Source of the DNA: Halothece sp. PCC 7418
GTDB taxonomy: Bacteria > Cyanobacteriota > Cyanobacteriia > Cyanobacteriales > Rubidibacteraceae
Assembly (NCBI RefSeq): GCF_000317635.1
Contig: NC_019779.1
Location: forward strand, 2,976,001 to 3,040,000
Length of the DNA: 64,000 nt
Reading direction: 5' to 3'
Shown here: one piece after another, positions 45,325-54,688 of the stretch
Numbering within the stretch: position 1 is the stretch's first letter
How the letters are laid out: each line of letters begins with the position of its first letter
Notes under the pieces: model-generated
What the model was told of the DNA's origin: nothing
Databases searched by the model: none
Seen by the model: the letters and a program-made list of their open reading frames with translations, nothing else
Made by a program: the position numbers and the translations under genes

Positions 45325-46023
45325 ATGCTCAAAAGAACTCCTATTGGAAAAATCAAATCCTTGATTAATCAAAACTCGAAAAGAGCAAAATATAAAGAAC
45401 AGCAAAGGAAGAAGAAAGAATATTTAACACACAGCATTAATTCTGACAGTCAATCAGCGACAAAAATATTCGGAATCGGTCTTAGCAGAACAGCTACTAG
45501 ATCATTATCGGTAGCATTAAATATGCTAGGTTATCGATCTAGCCACTGGGTTTATGGAGGAAACATTTTATCACTAGACGATTTTTATTACTTTGATGCT
45601 AGCACCGATACTTGTGTTTCTTATATGTTTGAAACATTATATCATCTATTTCCTAATTCAAAATTTATTTATACAACAAGAGACGAATCAAATTGGGTTA
45701 ATTCCGTTAGTAAACACTTTCAATGTGAAACCCCAAAAGATTTAAAAAGCAAATATATTGATAACTTTAAAGCCAATAGAAACAAGTATCCTAATCAATA
45801 TGAATTTAACCTCCATTATATGGCAATTCATGATGGTTTATATGGAAAATTTGATACTTGGTCAGAAGCCTATAGAGCGCACGATCAGAGAGTAAATGCT
45901 TTCTTTCAAGATCATCAGGAAAAATTACTAGTCATGGATATCACTAAAGGTGATGGATGGAACCTCTTATGTAACTTTTTAGGAAAAGAAATTCCTGGAA
46001 AAGCATTTCCTATACGGAAGTAA
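45325..46023 (+). CDS. Sulfotransferase family protein (Sulfotransfer_4-like)
   Basis: 232 residues from ATG 45325; a TTG 39 bases earlier is possible. The first 45 residues are basic. The PAPS loop is KIFGIGLSRTATRSLSVALNMLGY (near 48-70), with S-R-T-A-T-R-S in place of the K-T-G-T-T seen in the relative at 28564. SKFIYTTRDESNWVNSVSKHF is the 3'-phosphate region and VMDITKGDGWNLLCNFLG the end segment. It lies in an AT-rich, HIP1-free block. Confidence 0.78.
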   Translation: MLKRTPIGKIKSLINQNSKRAKYKEQQRKKKEYLTHSINSDSQSATKIFGIGLSRTATRSLSVALNMLGYRSSHWVYGGNILSLDDFYYFDASTDTCVSYMFETLYHLFPNSKFIYTTRDESNWVNSVSKHFQCETPKDLKSKYIDNFKANRNKYPNQYEFNLHYMAIHDGLYGKFDTWSEAYRAHDQRVNAFFQDHQEKLLVMDITKGDGWNLLCNFLGKEIPGKAFPIRK

Positions 46024-46102
46024 GCCAACAATTTAGGTCTAGATTTACTTATGAACACTAAGTAACTGATGTCAATTACTCAAATCTCAAACTAGGAGAC
46101 TT

Positions 46103-47047
46103 ATGAAAAGTTTAGATTCTACTTGTTCCCTATCTATTTTAGTGGCACGAACAGATATTCCCTTTATAATGCACACGATTCCGCATTTAGTGCGGATGTG
46201 CAACTATAATTTTCTAGAAAAATGTTTAATTGTTGATACAGCGCCTCTGTCTGGTAAATTTAAATCTCGTCCTGGTATTGGTAGTCTTTCTGAGTTAAGA
46301 GACTGTTGTGAAAAGCTAGTCCAAAAAGGGATTATTGATCGATTAATTGATATTGACTATTCCAAAGAAACGATAAAAAAACTATACCACAAACATTTTG
46401 GTAGTTTTATAAAACATACCCATAACTATCGTGGATACCCAATTTACGGTAGTATTTTTGCTATCGAAGCAGTAAAAGGAGACTACATCCTTCATTTTGA
46501 CAGCGATATGCTACTGCATCAAAAGACAAGTTTTAATTGGATAGCAGAAGGAATGCAACTCCTTGAGAAAAATGATCAAGTAATGTTTGTTAGCCCTTTA
46601 AGTGGTCCACCTACAGAAGATGGTTCTTTGCAACAGCGAGGTGTTGATTATAAACTAGATAAAGATGGCTTTTATAAGTTTCAAGACTTTACCAGTCGCA
46701 AGTATCTCCTCAAAAAAGAAAAATTTGATTCTTTTTTACCAATGGAACCCGCTTGGATTTCTTGGAAACGTCGTTTAGCTTCTGTGGTAACTGGAAACAG
46801 TCCTTTATGGAATTGGGAGATTATGGTTTCAAAACACCTTCAAAAAACAGGAAAGCTACGAGCCGATTTAGCTTCTCCTCAAGCCTGGACTTTACATACA
46901 CCTGATCATGGTAAAGAGTTTATTGATGCTTTACCCAATTTAATTTGCAAAATTGAAAGTGGACATTATCCCAAGGAGCAAGCTGGAAATTATGATTTAG
47001 ATCTAAAGTTATGGAGATCAACAAGCCTACTCTCTAATAGTAAATAA
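46103..47047 (+). CDS. Glycosyltransferase, GT2-like
   Basis: 314 residues. LSILVARTDIPFIMHTIPHLVRMCNYNFLEKCLIVDTAPL starts the domain, GDYILHFDSDMLLHQKTSFNWIAEGMQLL is the D-S-D metal site, and VTGNSPLWNWEIMVSKHLQKTG follows. AGGAG lies six bases before the ATG. The protein likely adds a sugar but its family is not exactly known to me. Confidence 0.72.
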   Translation: MKSLDSTCSLSILVARTDIPFIMHTIPHLVRMCNYNFLEKCLIVDTAPLSGKFKSRPGIGSLSELRDCCEKLVQKGIIDRLIDIDYSKETIKKLYHKHFGSFIKHTHNYRGYPIYGSIFAIEAVKGDYILHFDSDMLLHQKTSFNWIAEGMQLLEKNDQVMFVSPLSGPPTEDGSLQQRGVDYKLDKDGFYKFQDFTSRKYLLKKEKFDSFLPMEPAWISWKRRLASVVTGNSPLWNWEIMVSKHLQKTGKLRADLASPQAWTLHTPDHGKEFIDALPNLICKIESGHYPKEQAGNYDLDLKLWRSTSLLSNSK

Positions 47048-47054
47048 ACTTAAA

Positions 47055-47828
47055 ATGCTTAATCCGAAAGAATTGACAAAAAAAATCATTATTAATTCCT
47101 ATGACAGCATTTCCCGATTAAGATTCGGAAAACAAAAATACATTTTTTTACATTCTCATATGCGTGCTAGGTCGACTTTATTACAATCAATTTTATGCAG
47201 TTCACGCGAAATTACTGGTGATAATGAATATCATATCTCTTACCAAGATTACTCAGGATTAGATTTGCTGCGTTGGAAACTCCTTCGCATGAATACAAAA
47301 TGGAAACCTTTTCCTAAGTATGCACTCGACAAAATTAACCATTCTATTCACGAAATTAATCCATCTTTATTTTGTGATCACAATATATTCCATATTTTTT
47401 TATTGCGTCAACCTGTTGATTCCATACAAAGCTGTGTTGCTAGATGGGGACACAAACGTTCTCTAAATTATTTTTTAAACTACTATAATCGAAGAGTCAA
47501 AGATTTAGTATCTCTATCAGAGTTAGCATCTCAATCACCAAATGGCTATTCCTACATAGAGTCTGATACATTGATTGGAAAACCCAAGGCAACTTTGCAT
47601 CAATTGACTAAGTATCTTAATCTTTGTTATCCATTATCTCCAATGTACAAAAGAGAAACTTCATTGATCACAAATTCTGCTCCTAACCAAGAAAATTTGT
47701 TATCTAATGGAAAAATAGTTAGTAAGCCAAGGAAGCATGACAATTTAATTTCTGAAGAGGGATTTGAAGAGTTGTGGTTATCATATCAAGCAGCCCATAA
47801 AGAATTAAAAGATAAAAGTCAATTATAA
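47055..47828 (+). CDS. Sulfotransferase family protein
   Basis: 257 residues. KYIFLHSHMRARSTLLQSIL near 28-47 has the R-x-R-S-T pattern of a phosphosulfate loop, and IFHIFLLRQPVDSIQSCVARW (L-R-x-P-x-x-S-x-x-S) the 3'-phosphate site. The loop is unusual (R in place of K-x-G), so the activity is less certain than for its neighbours. It ends 19 bases before the GT8 gene. Confidence 0.7.
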   Translation: MLNPKELTKKIIINSYDSISRLRFGKQKYIFLHSHMRARSTLLQSILCSSREITGDNEYHISYQDYSGLDLLRWKLLRMNTKWKPFPKYALDKINHSIHEINPSLFCDHNIFHIFLLRQPVDSIQSCVARWGHKRSLNYFLNYYNRRVKDLVSLSELASQSPNGYSYIESDTLIGKPKATLHQLTKYLNLCYPLSPMYKRETSLITNSAPNQENLLSNGKIVSKPRKHDNLISEEGFEELWLSYQAAHKELKDKSQL

Positions 47829-47847
47829 AGGATGTTCTGATATCAAT

Positions 47848-48794
47848 ATGATTAAAGCAATTAAGCTCTTGTTTTTAAGAGGACTAATTTCCAAGTTTCC
47901 CTCTTTTAATCTTAAAGTAAATACTTATTTAAGTTTCTTATTTCCATCTAAATTTGAAAATAAAAAAAGTGTTTTTTACTATGTACTACAGGAGAAAATG
48001 AAGAATACTTTGAGCAAGGACTTCTAGTTGCTATTAAAAGCATAAAATTAACTAATCCAAAAATTCCCATTGTAGTTTTTTACAACTCTTTATCAAAAAG
48101 TCAAATCTCTAGATTAGATGGTTGTCATCTGATTGAAATTAATGAAGAAAATTGTAATGCTGAACACAGACCTGATTTAACGGATGCTACCTTTTATCGT
48201 CTTCATTTAGAGAAACTTGAAAATTTCGATAAAATATTATATCTAGATAGTGATGTTGTCGTCTTGGATTCTTTAGATGAAATCTTCCAGTTACCAGGAA
48301 ACCTGATTGCTGTAGGTCAAACAAAAAACTATAGTAATGAATTTCATGATGATCAAAAGATTTTTGAATCTGAGGGAATAAAAAATCCAATTCTTCCTGG
48401 ATTTAATGCTGGGTTTCTCTGTTTTAATCAAAACTATTGGAAGGATAAACTCCTTCGAGAAGTAGTTACCATGGGAAACAAATATGGTTGGGAAAACTTT
48501 AAAAATCTTGATCAAGGCTTATTACATTTGGTTATTTATCGGCAAGGAGGCTTTACAAGTGTTCCACGTTATTATAACTTCACTGCTTGGCAAGGTTGTA
48601 CTGAAGTAAAACAAAATAAAAGAGGCTTTCTCGCGCCTTATGTTGATGGTGAGTTTGTTAAAATTATCCACTTTAGCGGACCCTTTAAACCTTGGCATTA
48701 CCAAGCAAAATACAAATCCTATCCGAGACTCCAAAAATTTATGGATATGTATTTTCCATGCTATGAACAATTTAAAACATTGACAAACAAATGA
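47848..48794 (+). pseudogene. Glycosyltransferase family 8, frameshifted
   Basis: ATG 47848 reads MIKAIKLLFLRGLISKFPSFN and so on to KSVF. A single base missing at the T-run 47972-47977 breaks the frame; adding a T gives VFLLCTTGENEEYFEQGLLVAIKSIKLTNP and joins the rest. DKILYLDSDVVVLDSLDEIF is the GT8 D-x-D site, FNAGFLCFNQ and FKNLDQGLLHLV complete the family pattern. It overlaps GT61 by four bases (ATGA). Either a real or a sequencing frameshift. Confidence 0.8.
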
Positions 48795-49984
48795 GAAAAT
48801 TTTTTTCGTTACAATCTCTCTCTGAAAAAATAGGAAATCAAGTATGGCCTCACGTGAGGGACAAGTTTCGACAAGCCTTTTTAATTGATCATTCACCGAA
48901 GTGGCTTCCATCCCCAGAATACGCTCATAAATTTAATGCTAGATGGCATAAAATTTATGAGCAAATGCCAAATGTGCGTGCTGCTCCGATTAAATATGGG
49001 TCAATTGCACTAGATTTTCAAAACAAACTAGATCCTCAATTTCCAGAAGCGGGAGTTCTTGAATTAGAGAGTGCTCGTTTATACAATGCATTTGGTTGGA
49101 TATTTAGCAAGGAAGGTTACCTTTTACCTGATCATTCGTACTTTGGCAGGCATGTCAGCCAAATGAAGCGTAAGGGAGGAGTACCAAAATTTTTACCAAA
49201 ATGCAGACATTTAGAAGGGGTTTGCTTATTACTTCCGAGTGAACAGGGAGGTAATTACTGCCATTTTTTGTTAGATGGTTTGAGCCGTCTAGAACTTTTC
49301 TATAAAGCGGGATTTAAATTATCCGATGTTGATCATATTTTCTGCCAAGTACCTATTTCCAAGAATGCTAAAGACGTATTTAATCAATTAGGTATTCCTC
49401 GTAGTAAATGTTTCTGGAGTTATCAAAATAAAGGTAGAGTCCTCTACACTGATACTCTTTTAGCACCGACTTTTCCAGGTACATGGCGAAACTATCCCCA
49501 GTGGTTACCTAAATTTCTGCAACGAGAAATTACACCATCGCCTCCTCTCCCTACTCGCCGACTTTATATTTCTCGAACTGGCTATAGACGTAATGTTGTT
49601 AATGAGGAAGCAATTAAGCCTATTCTGATCAAGTATGGTTTTGAGATTTACAATCCTGAAGAACATGAAAATCAGCCTTATGATTTTGCTGAAGCTACAA
49701 TTATTGTGGGACCCCATGGAGCAGGTTTAACGAATCTAGCTTTTTGTCAACCAGGGACAAAGGTTCTTGAACTTATGCCTACTGATCAGGGGGAGCCACA
49801 TTACTACACTTTATCTGAGGCCGCTAATTTAGAATACGGATACCTTGCTGGTCCAAGTGTCAATGAACGTCCCAAAGAGTTTCAAGAGGCTTGGGGAACA
49901 ACGAGTTATTATGATTTTTATGTAAACGAAGATGAATTGGATAATGCTTTAGCTCAAATTACATCTAATACTTTGACTTCATAA
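48791..49984 (+). CDS. Glycosyltransferase family 61
   Basis: 397 residues. GNYCHFLLDGLSRLELFYKAGF, RRLYISRTGYRRNVVNEE and AEATIIVGPHGAGLTNLAFCQPGTKVLELMPTDQG are the GT61 (DUF563) core with the G-P-H-G-A-G motif. Bacterial GT61 enzymes add pentose or other sugars to polysaccharide. It begins inside the stop of the GT8 gene. A 50-base non-coding gap and a GT2 5' fragment follow. Confidence 0.88.
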   Translation: MRKFFSLQSLSEKIGNQVWPHVRDKFRQAFLIDHSPKWLPSPEYAHKFNARWHKIYEQMPNVRAAPIKYGSIALDFQNKLDPQFPEAGVLELESARLYNAFGWIFSKEGYLLPDHSYFGRHVSQMKRKGGVPKFLPKCRHLEGVCLLLPSEQGGNYCHFLLDGLSRLELFYKAGFKLSDVDHIFCQVPISKNAKDVFNQLGIPRSKCFWSYQNKGRVLYTDTLLAPTFPGTWRNYPQWLPKFLQREITPSPPLPTRRLYISRTGYRRNVVNEEAIKPILIKYGFEIYNPEEHENQPYDFAEATIIVGPHGAGLTNLAFCQPGTKVLELMPTDQGEPHYYTLSEAANLEYGYLAGPSVNERPKEFQEAWGTTSYYDFYVNEDELDNALAQITSNTLTS

Positions 49985-50031
49985 GTAGTTATAACTCAGG
50001 TTAAGTTTTGTCCATAGTAATATTCTAAATA

Positions 50032-50124
50032 ATGATAACTGAGTTACTTTACATTTCAGCTTTAGTACCCATGGGCGATCGCGCTGTTGTTTTCCGTCGT
50101 ACTCTCGAAAGTCTTTCCCATTGA
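50032..50124 (+). pseudogene. 5' fragment of a GT2 gene (duplicate of 50668)
   Basis: The 31-codon frame reads TELLYISALVPMGDRAVVFRRTLESLSH and a stop. It matches the first 30 residues of the intact GT2 at 50668 (TELLPISALVPTRDRAVVFRRTLESLSQ) at base level too. The HicBA pair lies between the two copies. Confidence 0.8.
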
Positions 50125-50193
50125 TTCAGATCAAAACAATAATCGTTTAGGCAATTTTAAGACATCAATATAAAACCTGCAAAAGGAGTCAAA

Positions 50194-50406
50194 ATGAATT
50201 CAGTAATTGTTTTTGAAGTCTCTCAAGAAGAAGATGGTGGCTTTGTCGCCGAATGTTTAACTGAGGATATCTTTACTCAGGGCGATAGTTGGAAAGAATT
50301 ACGAGTTAATGTCAATGAAGCGGTTAAAGGATATTATTTTGATCAGCCAAGTTGTCCTAACGTAAAATTACACCTTCTTAAGGAAGAAATGTTAGTGATT
50401 CAATGA
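50194..50406 (+). CDS. hicB: HicB-type antitoxin
   Basis: 70 residues, the short HicB form. SVIVFEVSQEEDGGFVAECLTEDIFTQGDSWKELRVNVNEAVKGYYF is the HicB partial RNase H fold. No C-terminal DNA-binding domain is visible, so repression may be weak. AGGAG lies six bases upstream. It overlaps hicA by four bases (ATGA). Confidence 0.85.
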   Translation: MNSVIVFEVSQEEDGGFVAECLTEDIFTQGDSWKELRVNVNEAVKGYYFDQPSCPNVKLHLLKEEMLVIQ

Positions 50407-50642
50407 AAATTCCTAGAGATCTGAAGGGAAGTGATCTCGCAGATATTCTCTGTCGCCAATGGAATTATAAAGTGGTTCACCAACGGGGAAGTCATATTAT
50501 TTTGGAGACTGACATTCCTAGTCATCAAAGAATAAGCATTCCCAACCATAATCCTTTGCGTTTAGGGACATTGAATAGTATTTTGCGAGCAATTTCTCGA
50601 CATAAAGGAGTAACCAAAGCTGATATTATTAATACCTTGTGA
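50403..50642 (+). CDS. hicA: HicA-type mRNA interferase toxin
   Basis: 79 residues, dsRBD-like fold. IPRDLKGSDLADILCRQWNYKVVHQRGSHIIL holds the catalytic His31 (G-S-H). RISIPNHNPLRLGTLNSILRAISRH is the typical second half. It cleaves mRNA when HicB is lost. The order antitoxin-toxin is the reverse of most hicAB loci but is known. Confidence 0.88.
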   Translation: MKIPRDLKGSDLADILCRQWNYKVVHQRGSHIILETDIPSHQRISIPNHNPLRLGTLNSILRAISRHKGVTKADIINTL

Positions 50643-50667
50643 GCTTACTTAAAGCCCCTTAAAAACT

Positions 50668-51606
50668 ATGACCGAGTTACTTCCCATCTCCGCCCTAGTT
50701 CCCACACGCGATCGCGCTGTTGTTTTCCGTCGTACCCTAGAAAGTCTTTCTCAACAATCAATGCAGCCGTTAGAAATGATTGTGGTGGATGGATCAGATG
50801 GAGAGGAAACGCGATCGCTGTGTGAAGATAAAATTCCCAATTTAGAGACAACTATTTACTATTATCGCGCGACAGAATTGGGTGCAGCCACGCAACGAAA
50901 TCAGGCGATCGCGCACGCAACTCAAGACACGATTTGGCTGTTAGATGATGACATTCTCCTTGAACCCGAATGCTTAGCCAGACTCTGGGAAGCCATACAA
51001 AGCGATCCCCAAATGGGAGGAGTTAACGCCATGATTACCAATCAAAAATATTTACCCCCAGGGCGCATTAGTAGGACATTATTTAGTTTTTTACATGGTA
51101 AATCAGAAGCCAGTTATGCGGGAAAATGTATTGGTCCAGCGTTGAACCTCCTCCCAGAAGATAATCCTAATTTACCTAAAATTGTCCCTGTAGAATGGTT
51201 AAATACTACCTGTGTTCTCTATCGTCGCCAAGCCTTACCCGATCCTTTATTTCCTTCCAATTTTCACGGCTATTCCCTGATGGAAGATGTCACTTTATCC
51301 TTAACCGTGGGTCAATCATGGAAACTCGCGAACGCCCGTACTGCTAGAATTTTTCACGATAGTCAACCTGGGGATCATAAAAATAATGTCGGGGTATTGG
51401 CACAAATGGACTTAGTCAACCGTTATTATGTGATGACAGAGGTATTAGGGAGGAAAAAAGCTCAAGATTACTTTAAATTAGGGGTACTACAACTTTTTGC
51501 GATCGCTGCTTCCTTACAATCTTTTCAAGGCTGGATTGTCTTACCTAGTTTATTATGGGGAAAAGTGAAGGGAACAAAAGAAATTTTCTCAGCAAAATCA
51601 TTTTAA
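50668..51606 (+). CDS. Glycosyltransferase family 2
   Basis: 312 residues. ISALVPTRDRAVVFRRTLESLSQQSMQPLEMIVVDGSDGE gives the nucleotide site and IWLLDDDILLEPECLARLWEA the D-D-D metal site. EWLNTTCVLYRRQALPDPLF and HGYSLMEDVTLSL follow. It starts 25 bases after hicA. A copy of its 5' end lies upstream at 50032. Confidence 0.9.
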   Translation: MTELLPISALVPTRDRAVVFRRTLESLSQQSMQPLEMIVVDGSDGEETRSLCEDKIPNLETTIYYYRATELGAATQRNQAIAHATQDTIWLLDDDILLEPECLARLWEAIQSDPQMGGVNAMITNQKYLPPGRISRTLFSFLHGKSEASYAGKCIGPALNLLPEDNPNLPKIVPVEWLNTTCVLYRRQALPDPLFPSNFHGYSLMEDVTLSLTVGQSWKLANARTARIFHDSQPGDHKNNVGVLAQMDLVNRYYVMTEVLGRKKAQDYFKLGVLQLFAIAASLQSFQGWIVLPSLLWGKVKGTKEIFSAKSF

Positions 51607-51720
51607 TTACAGTAGCGAAATAATTTCTTTCTAAAATTTTGCGGAAATATCCATAATAATTAATACCAAAAATCAAGTTATTCAAATCCGAAAAACTCAT
51701 CAAGAAAAACTTAAAAAACA

Positions 51721-52446
51721 ATGAATGCTAAAGATCGAGCTGTCGAAATACAGCGAAAATATTATGCTCAAACCGCTCAAAACTACGATAACCTTCATCA
51801 GAATGACCCAGAACATCAATTAGCATTGTACTTAATGGCAGCTTATATTAAGTATTATGGTATCAAAAGTGTTCTTGATGTTGGGGCTGGGACAGGAGAT
51901 TCAATTCTCTGGCTAAAGCAACATTTTCCAGAACTAAAAGTTACGGGAATTGAACCTGTGAGTGAATTACGAGAACAAGGTTATAAAAAAGGGTTATCTA
52001 AAAGTGAATTATTAGAAGGAGATGTCTATCAACTTTCTTTTGAGCCAAACTCTTTTGACTTGGTTTGTGAGTTTGCAGTTTTACACCATGTTGAAAATCC
52101 TGACATAGCAGTGCAAGAAATGTCTAAAATTGCTCGTAAAATGATCTGTATCTCTGATTCTAATTTTTTAGGTCAAGGAACTCTACTCAATCGCTGGATC
52201 AAATTGCTGTTATTTGTAAGTGGTCTCTGGTCTTTAGCAAATTGGTTAAAAACAGGAGGAAAAGGCTATTATATTAGCGAAGAAGATGGACTAGCTTATT
52301 CTTATTCTGTCTTTCAAAATTTTCCTTATCTTCAAAAAAAGTGGGAAACTGTAAGATATATGACGACTAAAGGCGAAGATTTAAAGTATTCTAGCCTTTT
52401 AACTGCTGATCACTTAATGCTCATTGGAATCAATAAAAAGCATTGA
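51721..52446 (+). CDS. Class I SAM-dependent methyltransferase (paralogue of 56885)
   Basis: 241 residues. YYAQTAQNYDNLHQNDPEH opens it, motif I is VLDVGAGTGDSILWL, and FEPNSFDLVCEFAVLHHVENPDIAVQEMSKIARK the later pattern. The same opening and order occur in the protein at 56885, so they are paralogues. It ends within the start of the acyltransferase (TTGA overlap). Confidence 0.85.
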   Translation: MNAKDRAVEIQRKYYAQTAQNYDNLHQNDPEHQLALYLMAAYIKYYGIKSVLDVGAGTGDSILWLKQHFPELKVTGIEPVSELREQGYKKGLSKSELLEGDVYQLSFEPNSFDLVCEFAVLHHVENPDIAVQEMSKIARKMICISDSNFLGQGTLLNRWIKLLLFVSGLWSLANWLKTGGKGYYISEEDGLAYSYSVFQNFPYLQKKWETVRYMTTKGEDLKYSSLLTADHLMLIGINKKH

Positions 52447-53033
52447 ATCAAGTCGTGATTTCTAAAAGTTTATTAATTGCTAACCGTATCTGGTCAGCAG
52501 TACAATCTCGCAATCGTAATCTTTACTATCGTCTCCTAGGCGTAAAGTTGCAAGGGTATGTTTGGTTAAAAGACATAGAAATTCCGAGAAATTACCAAGA
52601 TATTGAATTGGAAGCGGGCTGTGCTTTAGATCGAGGAGTCGTTTTATTATCCAGTGGAGATATCTCGACTCAGCCTAAAATTTATATTGGTACTGGAACT
52701 TATATCAATCGCGGAACTTTCCTAGATGCAGCAGAATCGATTACAATTGGTCATAATTGCGCGATCGGTCCTGGATGCTATATTACCGACCATGATCACG
52801 GAATAGATCCCAATCTTCCGCCTTTAGAGCAAGCCCTTATTAGTCAACCGACTCAAATACGCGATCGCGCTTGGATTGGGGCTAATGTTACGATTCTCAA
52901 AGGGGTCACAATAGGAGAGCAAGCTGTAATTGGTGCAGGGAGTGTTGTTACTAAAAATATTCCAGATGGCGCGATCGCGGTTGGTGTTCCAGCAACAGTA
53001 ATTAAAACTCTCCACCAATCAATAATCAACTGA
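52443..53033 (+). CDS. Hexapeptide-repeat acyltransferase (left-handed beta helix)
   Basis: 196 residues from TTG 52443; a GTG at 52455 is an alternative. The C-terminal half is built of hexapeptide turns: AESITIGHNCAIGPGCYITDHDHGID then RDRAWIGANVTILKGVTIGEQAVIGAGSVVTKNIPDGAIAVGVPATVIK. This is the DapH/WcaF-like sugar O-acetyltransferase type with an HDHG motif. It probably acetylates a sugar of the polymer. Confidence 0.88.
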   Translation: MNQVVISKSLLIANRIWSAVQSRNRNLYYRLLGVKLQGYVWLKDIEIPRNYQDIELEAGCALDRGVVLLSSGDISTQPKIYIGTGTYINRGTFLDAAESITIGHNCAIGPGCYITDHDHGIDPNLPPLEQALISQPTQIRDRAWIGANVTILKGVTIGEQAVIGAGSVVTKNIPDGAIAVGVPATVIKTLHQSIIN

Positions 53034-53118
53034 CTATATTAGTAGAAAATTCATATTTATTTACGGAAACGGAAAAAGATACGTTAGCTGTTAAAACCTG
53101 TCAACAAAAATCATAAAT

Positions 53119-53895
53119 ATGGATAAAATTCAGTATCAAAACAATCAATCTAACCTAAATCATCCTCAAGAAAAACAAACTGTCCTCGAAAATTTTAATA
53201 AGGTTGCTAATCAAATCAGTCCGCCCTCTAACTTAATTATTGAGTTAGGAGGTAGTATTCTCAGATGGACTGCAGTTGGGTTAACTCGATTTTTGCAAGA
53301 TGTTGGCTACAACAAACGAAAACTTGCAAGCTATAGAGATCAAAGCATTATGCTCAATATTGGTTCTGGTGAATACAATAAAGAGCAATTTCTAACAACA
53401 GATATTCTTCCAGCTGGAGAAGGTTTTCTAAAACTATTAATAGGAAAACATCAAATTAAAAATGATTTATTTCTTGATGTAACTTATGCTGATAAACATT
53501 TATTTGATTGTGCAGATAGTATTGTTTTATCTCATGTTTTAGAGCATGTTTCGCCTAAATTTGCCCTACAATCTCTTCGTAACTGTTGGCAATATCTTAA
53601 ACCCAATGGCGCAATTCGAGTCACCGTTCCCTACCTTGGTGTATATGAAACATCTGAATGGCCCAAGAAAAAAGATTTAAAGAACCCAATGCTTGGGAAA
53701 AATCTCATGATTTATTGTTCAGGACATCAATTTATGTATGATGCTGAGTTACTGATTCTTCTTCTTCAAGAAGCAGGATTTCAAAAGGTACAACAAGTCA
53801 GTTATCAGGAAGGATTACTTGGCTATATGGATACTCCTGGACGACAAAATGAATCAATTTATGTGACTGGAATTAAACCTAAGACAGGAGTGTAG
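53119..53895 (+). CDS. Class I SAM-dependent methyltransferase
   Basis: 258 residues. IMLNIGSGEYNKEQFLTTDILPAGEGF holds a motif I variant (N-I-G-S-G), and DSIVLSHVLEHVSPKFALQSLRNCWQYLKPNGAIRVTVP is the methyltransferase later half. The first 70 residues (NHPQEKQTVLENFNKV) do not match a known domain. A sugar methyltransferase is likely. It starts 85 bases after the acyltransferase. Confidence 0.8.
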   Translation: MDKIQYQNNQSNLNHPQEKQTVLENFNKVANQISPPSNLIIELGGSILRWTAVGLTRFLQDVGYNKRKLASYRDQSIMLNIGSGEYNKEQFLTTDILPAGEGFLKLLIGKHQIKNDLFLDVTYADKHLFDCADSIVLSHVLEHVSPKFALQSLRNCWQYLKPNGAIRVTVPYLGVYETSEWPKKKDLKNPMLGKNLMIYCSGHQFMYDAELLILLLQEAGFQKVQQVSYQEGLLGYMDTPGRQNESIYVTGIKPKTGV

Positions 53896-53897
53896 AA

Positions 53898-54683
53898 GTG
53901 GTTGCTATTGTCTTCGTTATTCCTTTAATTTCTAAACGAAAATGTTCTAATTGGGAACTGAGAACTAAACTCTTACAGGGGACAATTAATTCTCTTGATA
54001 ATCAGAAAAGCCCTAATTTTAGGGTTATCATTGGTTGTCATGAAATCCCTAATATTTCGATTCAAAACTATCCAGATAATTTTCAGTTCATTCAGTTGCA
54101 CTCAGATCCTCTTAAAAATCCCGAAAAAAATCAACGGGACAAGTTATTAAAAATTTGCAATGCTTTGTTGACTGTAAAAGATTTAGATTTTGATTATTGT
54201 ATGGCACTTGATGCAGATGATAGAGTTAGCTATCAATTGGTAAGTTTCCTAGAAAAACAGCCTAAAACGGATGCTTGGATCATCGATCAAGGGTATCAAG
54301 TAAACTATCAAAATCGAAGGGTATTTTTATGTAATCATCTTAGTCAAATTTGTGGATCAACTACTATTTTATCTAAGGAAGTGGCTGGTATTCCTCAAGC
54401 AGATTCAGTCTCAGAATTTGTTAAGTGTTTTTGGCAACACGAAGGTCATCATACTGCTAAAGCTTATTTTAATACCAAACACATCCAATATCAAACGATT
54501 CCTTTTCCATCCCTACAGTATATTCTTCACCACAGCTTAAATTTAGAAGAATCTAAGTTATCTGTTGCTAGTACCATTCAAAACTTTAAATATATGACAA
54601 AAAAAATAATTAAGTATCAAATCTTAGGAAGACCAATGAAAAAACAAGAACACCAAGCGTTTGGATATACTTTAGAAGCGTAA
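53898..54683 (+). CDS. Glycosyltransferase, GT-A fold, GT2-like
   Basis: 261 residues from a GTG start directly after the previous stop (2 bases). IVFVIPLISKRKCSNWELRTKLLQGTINSLDNQK and RVIIGCHEIP begin it, and LDFDYCMALDADDRVSYQLV is the D-A-D-D metal site. It ends in a basic IIKYQILGRPMKKQE segment. Sugar unknown. Confidence 0.72.
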   Translation: MVAIVFVIPLISKRKCSNWELRTKLLQGTINSLDNQKSPNFRVIIGCHEIPNISIQNYPDNFQFIQLHSDPLKNPEKNQRDKLLKICNALLTVKDLDFDYCMALDADDRVSYQLVSFLEKQPKTDAWIIDQGYQVNYQNRRVFLCNHLSQICGSTTILSKEVAGIPQADSVSEFVKCFWQHEGHHTAKAYFNTKHIQYQTIPFPSLQYILHHSLNLEESKLSVASTIQNFKYMTKKIIKYQILGRPMKKQEHQAFGYTLEA

Positions 54684-54688
54684 GTGAA

